Shown one piece after another: positions 28,713 through 37,832 of a stretch of DNA of 64,000 nt. The DNA is taken from positions 20,059-84,058 of the forward strand of contig JAEETP010000003.1 in assembly GCA_016290415.1 (NCBI GenBank), read 5' to 3'. The notes beneath the pieces are model-generated. The model did not search any database and was not told the DNA's origin. It worked only from the letters and a program-made list of their open reading frames with translations. Position 1 is the stretch's first letter; every line of letters begins with the position of its first letter. Source of the DNA: Bacteroidales bacterium. Lineage in GTDB: Bacteria > Bacteroidota > Bacteroidia > Bacteroidales > UBA932. Position numbers and translations under genes: made by a program.

Positions 28713-29025
28713 TGGTTTACCGGCGCCAACTGGCTTGAAGCGGTGAAGGGCTTCCGGGGAAGGTGCTTTTCTTAACGCTGCGCGTTTAACCGCTTCAAAG
28801 CTCCTTTTCGCCGCGACGCCTCCTTTTCCAGGCGCCTAACCGGCACCTGGAACGTCGTTGACGGGCTCAATTAGGGTCGTTCGCAATGCTTTGAAATGCC
28901 ACTGGCATTTCACGCCTTGCCCTGCGCCCCTAACCGGAGCTTGTGAAGCTGACGCGCAGCTAAAAAGCACAATATCCCCGGAAGCCCTTTACCGCTTCTG
29001 CCTGAAGTTGGCGGTGCGCAAACCC
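28713..29025. repeat. ~310-nt imperfect palindrome (candidate structured RNA or MITE-like element)
   Basis: Arms GAAGCGGTGAAGGGCTTCCGGGGA (28737-28760) and tccccggaagccctttaccgcttc (28975-28998) are complementary with one mismatch (G-U in RNA), extended by gtgctttt/aaaagcac and ccaact/agttgg. Confidence 0.8.
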
Positions 29026-29033
29026 GGGGGAAA

Positions 29034-29067
29034 CAAAAAAGTCGCCGAGAGATTGGCGACTTTTTTT
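29034..29067 (-). terminator. Intrinsic terminator downstream of tRNA-Ala
   Basis: aaaaaaGTCGCCgagagattGGCGACttttttt. Confidence 0.75.
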
Positions 29068-29068
29068 G

Positions 29069-29141
29069 TGGAGCATAGGGGAGTCGGACCCCTGACCTTT
29101 TGAATGCCATTCAAACGCTCTGCCAACTGAGCTAATGCCCC
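29069..29141 (-). tRNA. tRNA-Ala (anticodon GGC)
   Basis: Reverse strand GGGGCATTAGCTCAGTTGGCAGAGCGTTTGAATGGCATTCAAAAGGTCAGGGGTCCGACTCCCCTATGCTCCA. Loop ATGGCAT gives GGC; acceptor has G3-U70. Confidence 0.95.
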
Positions 29142-29402
29142 ATTCCGGTGCAAATGTATGTATTTTCCCCTAAATAACAAGGGACTTCTGCATGAAAGTG
29201 CTCCCACCGGACCGGCAGTGTCAGTACGGGCAATCTCAGAGTGTATTCAAATCGTTGCGACGAATGCGTTTTTCAAATTACTGAATATTAGCTTGTTGTG
29301 GGAGGAGTTCGTCTCAGTCTCGATTTTAAAGTGCCATTGAGATGATAGTCTTTCCCATGGTCTTGGTTATCAGTGGGTTATTTTTGCCTCTCGTCGCAAC
29401 GC

Positions 29403-29548
29403 TTTCAAGAAGCCCCTCGAGTAGCTGGACCCGTTCACCATCCCGACTTCAAGAAGCCCCTCGGGTAGCTGGACCCGTTCACCATCCTGCCTTCAAGAAG
29501 CCCCTCGAGTAGCTGGACCCGTTCACCATCTCGACTTCAAGAATCCTC
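29403..29548. repeat. Tandem repeat, 44-bp unit, ~3.3 copies
   Basis: yTTCAAGAAGCCCCTCGrGTAGCTGGACCCGTTCACCATCyyGm starts at 29403, 29447 and 29491, with a partial copy at 29535. Confidence 0.9.
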
Positions 29549-29743
29549 ACAAGAAACCGTGCCCGCCCGTTGGCAGCTGATCCGGCTTGATGAAATCAAA
29601 TAGCCCGTGCTAAATGCCAGGGTTTAGTGATTTGTCGCCCAAAAATTGGGGGTGCCAGCCAAAAATCGAGCAAATTTTGTCAAATACCCCCTGAGTCTAA
29701 GGGGTTGTGGCGAAAAATGTAGTATATTTTCTGGGAAATAATC

Positions 29744-29751
29744 TATATTTG
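29744..29751 (+). promoter_or_regulatory. Bacteroidetes -7 box (TATATTTG) for glnN
   Basis: Matches TAnnTTTG 24 nt before ATG 29775. Confidence 0.45.
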
Positions 29752-29774
29752 TGGCGGTTAACTTTAAAAATTCT

Positions 29775-31958
29775 ATGAATTCTGTTAGGCAAAGGGCGCT
29801 GGCTGCGATGGATTCTCGCGAGCCGGTACAGTTCAAGGGGCACGAAGGGAAGATTTCCGATTACTTCGCGTGCAATGTGTTTACCCTGGACAAGATGGAG
29901 AAGTATCTCTCCAAGGATGTGTTCCGCAAGGTCAAGGCGGCCATTGAGGGTGGTACACGCATAGACCGCAGCATTGCAGACCAGGTGGCCGAAGCTATGA
30001 AGATCTGGGCCATAGAGCGCGGCGCAACGCACTACACCCACTGGTTCCAGCCACTGAACGAGCTCACGGCAGAGAAGCACGACGCTTTTCTGGAGCCCGA
30101 TATGAACGGCGGGTCATTTGAGAGTTTCAGCGGCAGCCTGCTGGTTCAGCAGGAGCCCGACGCCAGCAGCTTCCCCAGTGGCGGCCTGCGCAACACTTTT
30201 GAGGCGCGCGGCTACAGCGCCTGGGACCCGAGTTCGCCGGCATTCATAATGGACAAGACGCTGTGTATCCCCAGCATTTTCATATCGTATAACGGCGAGG
30301 CGCTGGATTTCAAGACTCCGTTGCTAAGGTCTATGGCCGCGGTGGACAAAGCCGCTGTGGAGGTCTGCAGCCTCTTTACCAAAGATGTGACCCGCGTGGT
30401 GCCCAACCTGGGCTGGGAGCAGGAATATTTCCTTGTGGATGAAGCTCTCTATGCTTCCCGTCCCGACCTGATGCAGACGGGTCGCACGCTTATGGGCCAC
30501 ACCGCCGCCAAAGATCAGCAGCTGGACGACCATTACTGGGGCGCTATCCCCGAGCGGGTGATGCGCTTTATGGAGGAGTTTGAAGAGGAGGCCTACAAGC
30601 TGGGCGTCCCCATCAAGACCCGTCACAACGAGGCTGCGCCCAACCAGTTTGAGTGCGCCCCCAAATATGAGGAAGTCAACATCGCGGTGGATCACAACCT
30701 GCTGCTTATGAGCGTGATGCGCAAGATTGCGCCCAAGCATCATCTGAAGGTCCTGTTCCACGAGAAGCCCTTTGCCGGCGTGAACGGAAGCGGCAAGCAC
30801 TGCAACTGGAGCCTGGCCACCGACACCGGCGTGAACCTTATGGCGCCGGGCAAGAATCCCAAGAGCAACATCCGCTTCCTGGCCTTTTTTGTGTGCGTGC
30901 TTAAGGCGGCGGCCGACTACGGCTCGCTGATAATGGCCTCCGTGGCCTCGCAGGGCAACAGCCACCGTCTGGGCGGCAACGAGGCGCCGCCGGCCGTGCT
31001 AAGTGTGTTCACCGGCGCCACTATGGACGCGATGCTGGGCTCCATCGAGAAGAGTATGTCCGACAAAATGACGCCCGAGAGCAAAAGCGCCATCAAGCTG
31101 CATATCGGCAAGATTCCCGAGATAATGTTTGACAACACCGACCGCAACCGTACCAGCCCGTTTGCCTTTACCGGCAACCGGTTCGAGTTCCGCGCCCCCG
31201 GCTCCAGCAGCAACTGCGCTATGCCTATGATTGTGCTGAACACGGCTGTGGCTCAGGCGCTTGAGCAATTCAAGGCGGCGGTGGACAAGCTGGAGGCAAA
31301 AGGGGAGAAGAAGGACGTAGCGGTGCTCAAGGTCATCCGCAAGTTTATTATAGAGTCCAAGAAGGCCCGCTTCGAGGGCAACGGCTACAGCCCCGAGTGG
31401 CTGAAGGAGGCTGCCAAGCGCGGTCTGAAGGCCCACACCGTGGCCGCCGAGGCGTTTAAGGAATATCTGACTGACGAGAGTGTGAAGCTATTCACGACCC
31501 ACAAGGTGCTTAACCGGGCCGAGCTGGAGGCTCGCTACGAGATCAAGACCGAGACGCTGCTCAAGAAGATTCAGATAGAGAGCCGCGTGATTGTGGATAT
31601 GGCCAGCAACCACATAATCCCCACCGCCATCAAATATCAGAACTTGCTGATAGATAACGTGCGCGGTATCAAGGAGATATTCCCCGACAAGGTGGACGAG
31701 TACGCCGCCAAAGAGCTGGAGACGCTGGCTAAAATCGCCGCCCTCACCAATAAGATAAATGAGAGCGCGGTGGCTATGACCGACATCCGCCGGCGCCTGA
31801 ACAAGATAGAGTCCATCCCTGAGCGGGCGCTGAAATATGAGCAGGAGGTGAGCCCCAATATGATTTCGCTGCGCAAGAGCATAGACGACCTGGAGATGAT
31901 TGTGGACGACGACTTCTGGCCGCTGGTCAAATACCGCGAGATACTCGCCGCCCTCTAA
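29775..31958 (+). CDS. glnN: Glutamine synthetase type III
   Basis: 'ATHYTHWFQPLNELTAEKHDAFLEP', 'GSLLVQQEPDASSFPSGGLRNTFEARGYSAWDPSSPAFI', 'HNEAAPNQFECAP', 'EKPFAGVNGSGKH'. Confidence 0.93.
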   Translation: MNSVRQRALAAMDSREPVQFKGHEGKISDYFACNVFTLDKMEKYLSKDVFRKVKAAIEGGTRIDRSIADQVAEAMKIWAIERGATHYTHWFQPLNELTAEKHDAFLEPDMNGGSFESFSGSLLVQQEPDASSFPSGGLRNTFEARGYSAWDPSSPAFIMDKTLCIPSIFISYNGEALDFKTPLLRSMAAVDKAAVEVCSLFTKDVTRVVPNLGWEQEYFLVDEALYASRPDLMQTGRTLMGHTAAKDQQLDDHYWGAIPERVMRFMEEFEEEAYKLGVPIKTRHNEAAPNQFECAPKYEEVNIAVDHNLLLMSVMRKIAPKHHLKVLFHEKPFAGVNGSGKHCNWSLATDTGVNLMAPGKNPKSNIRFLAFFVCVLKAAADYGSLIMASVASQGNSHRLGGNEAPPAVLSVFTGATMDAMLGSIEKSMSDKMTPESKSAIKLHIGKIPEIMFDNTDRNRTSPFAFTGNRFEFRAPGSSSNCAMPMIVLNTAVAQALEQFKAAVDKLEAKGEKKDVAVLKVIRKFIIESKKARFEGNGYSPEWLKEAAKRGLKAHTVAAEAFKEYLTDESVKLFTTHKVLNRAELEARYEIKTETLLKKIQIESRVIVDMASNHIIPTAIKYQNLLIDNVRGIKEIFPDKVDEYAAKELETLAKIAALTNKINESAVAMTDIRRRLNKIESIPERALKYEQEVSPNMISLRKSIDDLEMIVDDDFWPLVKYREILAAL

Positions 31959-32051
31959 TTTTTGGGGCGCAGAGTTGGGAGTGTATCCAAAGTTTGTTAA
32001 ATTTGAAAGAATTATCCGTTTTAAAACGTTTATAAACATTTACAGACGCAT

Positions 32052-33710
32052 ATGTACACTTCTGACGAACTGATGTATGTTGCCCACAGTGACAACGGTC
32101 CTATCTATATTAATCCCAAGATGCTGAACCGTCACGGTCTGGTGGCGGGCGCCACCGGTACCGGTAAAACGGTGACCCTGCAGGTGCTGGCAGAGACCTT
32201 CTGCCAGGCGGGCGTGCCGTGCTTTATGGCCGATATGAAGGGCGACCTTAGCGGCATCAGCCAGCCGGGCGCCATCTCCAAGTTCATAGAGAAGCGTATG
32301 CCGGAGTTCGGCATAGAGAACCCGCAGTTCCAGGGGTGCCCGACCCGCTTTTTCGACGTGTTCGGCAAGCAGGGCCACACTATGCGCACCACCGTGTCAG
32401 CAATGGGACCTATGCTGCTGGCCCGTATGCTGGAGCTCAACGATGTGCAGAGCGGCGTGCTGAACATAGTGTTCCGCATAGCCGACGATTATAATCTGCT
32501 TCTGATTGATATCAAGGACCTTAGGATGATGCTGGACTTTGTGAGCAAGAACGCATCTGAGTACACCACCACCTACGGCAATATATCCACGGCCTCCATT
32601 GGTGCCATCCAGCGCGCCATCCTGACTCTGGAAGACCAGGGCGCCGACAAATTCTTTGGCGAGCCCGCTTTCAGCGTGGCCGACCTGATGGACACAGAGG
32701 ACGGCAAGGGCATTATGAATGTGCTTGCGGCCGACGAACTGATGATGCGCCCCAAGCTCTATTCTACCTTCCTGTTCTGGCTGCTGACCGAGCTGTACAC
32801 CACGCTCCCCGAGGTCGGCGACCTGGAAAAACCCAAGCTGGTGTTCTTTTTTGACGAGGCGCATATGCTCTTTACCGACACGCCCAAGGCGCTGACAGAC
32901 AAGATAGAGCAGGTGGTCCGCCTGATAAGGTCCAAGGGTGTGGGCGTCTACTTTGTGACTCAGTCTCCCACCGATATTCCCGACAGCGTGCTGGGTCAGC
33001 TGGGTAACCGCGTGCAGCACGCCCTGCGCGCCTACACTCCGCGCGACCAGAAGGCCGTGAAGGTTGCCGCCGAGACATTCCGCGCCAATCCGGCGTTTGA
33101 CACCGCCGAGGCCATCACCAATCTGGAGACTGGCGAGGCGCTGGTCAGCTTTCTGGACGAGAAGGGCGCCCCGAGCGTTGTGGAGCGCGCCAAGATTCTG
33201 TTCCCGCTGAGCAGCATCGGTGCCATAAGCGAGGGACAGCGTCTGGACATCAACAAGAATGCCCCGCAGAAGATTCTGAACTACGACGGCTTCTTCGACC
33301 GCGAGAGTGCATACGAGGTGCTCACCGCTCAGTACGAGGCGGCCGAAAAGGCTGCCGAGAAGGCCGCCAGGGAAGAGGAGAAGGCTCTGGAAAAGGCGCA
33401 GAAAGAGAAAGAAAAGGCTGCCGCCAAGAAGAAATCGTCTGGCAGCGGCATCAAGCGCACCATTTTTGGCACAATGATAGCCGCCGCTGCCACATCGTTT
33501 GCCCGCAGCCTGGCCACCAACGCCGCCAAGAGCATCACCGGTACCAAAAAGTCGACTTCTTCCAGTAAAAAGACCACCGCTTCCAAGAAGACCACGGCAA
33601 AGAAGTCAACATCAAGCGTGGGCACTGCAGTGAAGAAAGCAGCTAAGACCGCCGCCAACACCGCCACTCGCCGGATCACCAACGACATCCTGAAGAGCCT
33701 CCTGAAATAG
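32052..33710 (+). CDS. HerA/FtsK-like ATPase, DUF853 family, with Lys/Ser/Thr-rich C-terminal tail
   Basis: 'HGLVAGATGTGKTVTLQVLAE', 'LVFFFDEAHMLFTDTP', 'GVYFVTQSPTDIPDSVLGQLGNRVQHALRAYTPRDQKAV'. Confidence 0.88.
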   Translation: MYTSDELMYVAHSDNGPIYINPKMLNRHGLVAGATGTGKTVTLQVLAETFCQAGVPCFMADMKGDLSGISQPGAISKFIEKRMPEFGIENPQFQGCPTRFFDVFGKQGHTMRTTVSAMGPMLLARMLELNDVQSGVLNIVFRIADDYNLLLIDIKDLRMMLDFVSKNASEYTTTYGNISTASIGAIQRAILTLEDQGADKFFGEPAFSVADLMDTEDGKGIMNVLAADELMMRPKLYSTFLFWLLTELYTTLPEVGDLEKPKLVFFFDEAHMLFTDTPKALTDKIEQVVRLIRSKGVGVYFVTQSPTDIPDSVLGQLGNRVQHALRAYTPRDQKAVKVAAETFRANPAFDTAEAITNLETGEALVSFLDEKGAPSVVERAKILFPLSSIGAISEGQRLDINKNAPQKILNYDGFFDRESAYEVLTAQYEAAEKAAEKAAREEEKALEKAQKEKEKAAAKKKSSGSGIKRTIFGTMIAAAATSFARSLATNAAKSITGTKKSTSSSKKTTASKKTTAKKSTSSVGTAVKKAAKTAANTATRRITNDILKSLLK

Positions 33711-33728
33711 GATGGATCAAAACAACTT

Positions 33729-33760
33729 AAAAACGCCAACCTTCTTAAGGCTGGCGTTTT
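33729..33760. terminator. Intrinsic terminator (bidirectional)
   Basis: AAAACGCCAaCCttcttaaGGcTGGCGTTTT between convergent genes. Confidence 0.7.
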
Positions 33761-33794
33761 AAGTTATATCTTGTTAGCTAAAGAGTACCAGGGA

Positions 33795-34052
33795 TTATTT
33801 CTTCTGGTCTTTCTTGCCGTAGCGGCTGTAGAATTTATCAACGCGGCCGGCGGTGTCCACGAGTTTCATCTTACCAGTGTAGAACGGGTGAGAGGTGTTG
33901 GAAATCTCGACTTTGACAACCGGGTACTCAACGCCGTCGACTGTGATAGTCTCTTTGGTGTTGGCACAAGAACGTGTAATGAACACGTGGTCGTTTGACA
34001 TATCCTTGAAAGCAACAAGACGGTAACTTTCGGGATGGATTCCTTTTTTCAT
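33795..34052 (-). CDS. rpmE2: 50S ribosomal protein L31 type B
   Basis: 'MKKGIHPESYRLVAFKDMSNDHVFITRSCANT...VEISNTSHPFYTGKMKLVDTAGRVDKFYSRYGK'; lacks the CxxC pair. Confidence 0.95.
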   Translation of the reverse strand: MKKGIHPESYRLVAFKDMSNDHVFITRSCANTKETITVDGVEYPVVKVEISNTSHPFYTGKMKLVDTAGRVDKFYSRYGKKDQKK

Positions 34053-34158
34053 TTTCGTAAGGTTTTGTTTTGGGAGCGCAAATGTAACAATTTATTTGAT
34101 TATTACAATCATTAGACGAAAATTAAATATATTTGTCCAGACACTAAAACTAACTGGT

Positions 34159-35520
34159 ATGACACTTATCAAATCAATATCCGGAATCAGGGGCACCATA
34201 GGCGGCGCAGTGGGCGACGCTCTGACTCCCGTAGACATCGTGAAGTTTACCGCCGCTTTTGCTCGCGGCCGCAAGAGGGTTGTTGTGGGCCGCGACGCCC
34301 GCATCTCTGGCCCTATGGTAGACGGCATTGTATGTAACACGCTGGTTGCCTGCGGTGTAGAGGTCATCAACATAGGTATGGCCACCACCCCCACCACAGA
34401 ACTTGCGGTCACCGGCGAGAAGGCGGACGGCGGCATTATCATCACCGCCAGCCACAATCCCACCCAGTGGAATGCCCTCAAGCTTCTGGGCAGCAACGGC
34501 GAGTTTCTCACCGACGCGCAGGGCAAGGAGGTTTTGGCAGCCGCAGCCAAAGAGGATTTTGATTTCAAGGAGGTGCTGGAGCTTGGCTCCATCTCCTATA
34601 AAGATTATACCCAGATCCACATCGACGCCGTGAAGGCCGATTCTCTGGTGGACTTGGCTGCCATAAAGTCGGCGCACTTCAAAGTGGTGCTGGACCCCGT
34701 GAATTCGGTGGGCGGCGTGGTTATGCCGCGCCTGCTGGAGCAACTGGGCGTGGAGTGCATCACCATAAACGGTGAGCCTACGGGCCATTTTGCCCACAAT
34801 CCCGAGCCGCTGCCGGCCAATCTGGTGGGCCTGAGCCAGACAGTTGTGGCCAACAATGCCGACCTGGGCATCAGCGTAGACCCCGATGTGGACCGTCTGG
34901 CGCTGATTTGCGAGAACGGCGAGCCTTTTGGCGAGGAATATACCCTGGTGGCCGTTGCCGACTATGTCCTGGAGAACAAGAAGGGCACCACGGTGAGCAA
35001 CATCTCTTCCAGCCGCGCCCTGCGCGACGTCACGGAGGCCCACGGCTGCACCTATTATTTCTCTGCGGTGGGCGAGGTGAATGTCACCACCAAGATGCAC
35101 GAAGTGGATGCAGTGATTGGCGGCGAGGGCAACGGAGGCGTGATTTATCCCGCCCTGCACCACGGCCGCGACGCGCTTATTGGCGTGGCTCTGTTCCTCA
35201 GTCATCTGGCACACAAGAAGATGACCGCCAGCGCCCTGCGCGCCACATTGCCCGAATATTATATCTCCAAAAACCGCATAGATCTGCCCAACGCTGCGGC
35301 TGCCGACAAGGTTTTTGCCGCCGTGAAGAAGAAATATGCCCACGAGAAGCTCACCACGATAGACGGTGTGCGCGTGGATTTTGAGGCGGACAAGAGCTGG
35401 GTCATCTTGCGCAAGAGCAACACCGAGCCCATTATCCGTGTGTATGCCGAGGCGCCGGTAGAGGTTGTGAGCCAGGCCATTGCAGAAGAGATTCTGGACA
35501 TAGCCAACGAAATCCTGTAG
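34159..35520 (+). CDS. glmM: Phosphoglucosamine mutase
   Basis: 'MTLIKSISGIRGTIGG', 'VVGRDARISGPMV', 'GGIIITASHNPTQWNALKLL', 'SVDPDVDRLALICENGE', 'GEGNGGVIYPALHHGRDALIG'. Start set after TATATTTG at 34128. Confidence 0.9.
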   Translation: MTLIKSISGIRGTIGGAVGDALTPVDIVKFTAAFARGRKRVVVGRDARISGPMVDGIVCNTLVACGVEVINIGMATTPTTELAVTGEKADGGIIITASHNPTQWNALKLLGSNGEFLTDAQGKEVLAAAAKEDFDFKEVLELGSISYKDYTQIHIDAVKADSLVDLAAIKSAHFKVVLDPVNSVGGVVMPRLLEQLGVECITINGEPTGHFAHNPEPLPANLVGLSQTVVANNADLGISVDPDVDRLALICENGEPFGEEYTLVAVADYVLENKKGTTVSNISSSRALRDVTEAHGCTYYFSAVGEVNVTTKMHEVDAVIGGEGNGGVIYPALHHGRDALIGVALFLSHLAHKKMTASALRATLPEYYISKNRIDLPNAAAADKVFAAVKKKYAHEKLTTIDGVRVDFEADKSWVILRKSNTEPIIRVYAEAPVEVVSQAIAEEILDIANEIL

Positions 35521-35523
35521 CGT

Positions 35524-36573
35524 ATGTTTTCGTTCAGGACCACTCCGCTGCTGGAGCAGGAAGACCTGACGCTGCGCCGTGGCCGGCTGGCCGTGCTGGA
35601 CGATGACACCGCCTGGCATCCCGGCACCGGCGAATACCTGTTTTACACTCTGGCGCGCTATCGCAACGCCGTGCGGCTATCCTCACTGGAGGATACGGCC
35701 GTTCTGGCGCAGTGCCAGGGCGTGGTTATAGAGCATCAGCCCACCGGCAACCGGTTTGACCCTTTCCTGAAGGCCCTGCGCGCCTTTTTCCTGGAGCAGA
35801 ATCGCAGCGACACTCCGCTTTCGGTGTATATCATAGACCGCCTGAATCCCAGCGGCCGCTGCGTTGAGGGCGGCCACTACGACGGCCTGCCGCACAAGCA
35901 CGGTCTCACTATGGGTGAGATTGCCAATATGTACTACAGCGAGATGAACGCCACCTTCCCGCTGCATATCATCTCCGCCGCCGCCAACGATGCAGCCCGC
36001 GAGTTGATGCCTTGGAGCATTCCCCAGCCGTGCGGCTTCTGCGGGCTATTTTCAGAGGTGTTTATGAGCGGTGCCTGGCTGTGGAACGGCACCAATGTCA
36101 GTTGCGGAGAGGGGACCGTGCGTCCCTACGAGATGTTCGGCGCGCCGTTTATGAAGCGTCTGGAGAGGGGGCGCGACCTTGCATGGGGCGATGCCCTGAC
36201 CTGGAACGACGTGGATTCTCCGGTATACGACAAGGCGGTGTATATGCGCTGGTGCAGTTTCACTCCCGCCTCCGGGCTGTATGCCGGGCAGGAATGCTAC
36301 GGCTTCCAGATGATTCCCAACCCCGGCGAGACGGGCTACAACTCGCTGCTGCACACCCTGCGGCTGATGCGGTTCGTGGCCGGCAACTGCCCCGAATTCG
36401 CCTTTAACGACCGGCTGGATTCGCTGGTTGGGAACGAGGTGATGATGGCCTATCTGCGCGGCGAGGTCGATTACGATGCCTTGCGCGAGGCTGTCAAAAC
36501 CGAAGAACAGAAGTGGCTCCGCAAGGCGAAGAAGTATCTGCTATACGACGAGCCGCTTTTCCGTGTGAAATAG
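35524..36573 (+). CDS. DUF1343/NamZ-like (putative exo-beta-N-acetylmuramidase)
   Basis: 'SVYIIDRLNPSGRCVEGGHYDGLPHKHGLTMGEIANMYY', 'NGTNVSCGEGTVRPYEMFGAPFM'. Confidence 0.75.
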   Translation: MFSFRTTPLLEQEDLTLRRGRLAVLDDDTAWHPGTGEYLFYTLARYRNAVRLSSLEDTAVLAQCQGVVIEHQPTGNRFDPFLKALRAFFLEQNRSDTPLSVYIIDRLNPSGRCVEGGHYDGLPHKHGLTMGEIANMYYSEMNATFPLHIISAAANDAARELMPWSIPQPCGFCGLFSEVFMSGAWLWNGTNVSCGEGTVRPYEMFGAPFMKRLERGRDLAWGDALTWNDVDSPVYDKAVYMRWCSFTPASGLYAGQECYGFQMIPNPGETGYNSLLHTLRLMRFVAGNCPEFAFNDRLDSLVGNEVMMAYLRGEVDYDALREAVKTEEQKWLRKAKKYLLYDEPLFRVK

Positions 36574-36683
36574 CGCTGGAGCATAAAGTTCTGTCTATCA
36601 GAGCTTTGTTAACAATCACTCGTGTGTTTCTGTACGAGCGATTTTGTGTATTTTGCTGAATGATAGTGGGTTAGCCTCCAGGT

Positions 36684-37826
36684 CTAACCAGCGATGTCCT
36701 TGATGATGTGCTCTGCGTAGCGCCCGGCGGCGCCGGGGGCGCCCAACTTTGCGCGGACACTGGCGTAGTCCTGCTGCATCGCGGTGCGGTAGGCGTCGTT
36801 GCAGACGAGCTGCTCCAGCTCGGCGGCGATGGCCTCCGGGGTGCATTTTTCCTGAAGCAACTCTTTGAATATCAGTTTGTCCAGAATCAGGTTGGCCAGG
36901 CTGATGTATTTCACCTTGAGGATGGCCATAGCTATGTGGAAGGAGAGGGGATTCATCCCGTAGCAGACCACCTGCGGGGTACCTATGATGGCCGTTTCAA
37001 GGCTGGCGGTGCCGGAGGCGACCACCGCCGCATCGGCATATTTGAGCAGCGGGCAGGTAGCGTCGTACACCACATTTATGCCGCTGGCGCCAAAGTAGCT
37101 TTGGTAGATTTCCCTGGAGATTCCCGGAGCGGCGGCAATCACCAGCTGCCGGTCGTGCAGGGGGGAGCCGGGCAGGGAGAGCAGATGCGCCAGGCGGTTG
37201 AACCGGGGCGCCAGGAACTTGATTTCCTGCAGGCGGCTGCCCGCCAGAAGGGCTATTACCGGCTTGTCTTCCAGGCCGTTGTCTTTCAGGAACTGCTCCC
37301 TGGCAGGGGCTTCTTCCAATTTGGCCCGGATGCTGTCCACCAGCGGGTTGCCTTCGTATACTGGTTCTATGCCGCGGTTGCGGAACCACTCCACTTCGAA
37401 GGGGAAAATCACCATAAGGCTGTCCACATAGCGCTTGAGTTTTTCTACCCGTTTTTCGCGGGATGCCCACACTTTGGGGGCGATGTAGTAGAACACCTTG
37501 AGGCTGTTTTCGTGGGCGAACCGGGCTATTTTCAGGTTGAAGCCGGGGTAGTCTATCAGTATTACGGCGTCGGGCCGGAATTGCAGGATGTCGGCCTTGC
37601 AGAATTGCAGGTTGCGGCGGATGCGGCCCGCCTTGGCAAGGACTTCTACTATTCCCATCACGGCTGTGTCGCGGTAGTCGCGCACCTTGCCGGGGGCCAC
37701 CGCCTCCATTTTCTCACCGCCCCAGTAGCGGAATTCCGCTGCCGGGTCCTTGGCTTTAAGTGCACCCATAAGCAGCGAGGCGTGCAAGTCGCCCGACGCT
37801 TCGCCAGCTATAAGGTAGTATCTCAT
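36684..37826 (-). CDS. lpxB: Lipid-A-disaccharide synthase
   Basis: 'MRYYLIAGEASGDLHASLLMGALK', 'DAVILIDYPGFNLKIARFA', 'YYIAPKVWASREKRVEKLKRYVD', 'ASGTASLETAIIGTPQVVCY'. Confidence 0.95.
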   Translation of the reverse strand: MRYYLIAGEASGDLHASLLMGALKAKDPAAEFRYWGGEKMEAVAPGKVRDYRDTAVMGIVEVLAKAGRIRRNLQFCKADILQFRPDAVILIDYPGFNLKIARFAHENSLKVFYYIAPKVWASREKRVEKLKRYVDSLMVIFPFEVEWFRNRGIEPVYEGNPLVDSIRAKLEEAPAREQFLKDNGLEDKPVIALLAGSRLQEIKFLAPRFNRLAHLLSLPGSPLHDRQLVIAAAPGISREIYQSYFGASGINVVYDATCPLLKYADAAVVASGTASLETAIIGTPQVVCYGMNPLSFHIAMAILKVKYISLANLILDKLIFKELLQEKCTPEAIAAELEQLVCNDAYRTAMQQDYASVRAKLGAPGAAGRYAEHIIKDIAG

Positions 37827-37832
37827 AGGGAG

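Noticed and set aside
28858-29207. Short ORFs at 28858..29103 (+), 28910..29110 (-) and 28989..29207 (-)
   Set aside because: They run through the palindrome, terminator and tRNA-Ala, so they are not credible genes.
29403-29548. CRISPR array at the 44-bp repeats
   Set aside because: Units are directly contiguous with no unique spacers, and there are no cas genes in the window.
32052-33710. HerA-like ATPase as part of a HerA-based defence system (e.g. with a nuclease partner)
   Set aside because: Sequence fits the housekeeping DUF853 family, and the neighbours (glnN, rpmE2) include no nuclease or SIR2 partner.
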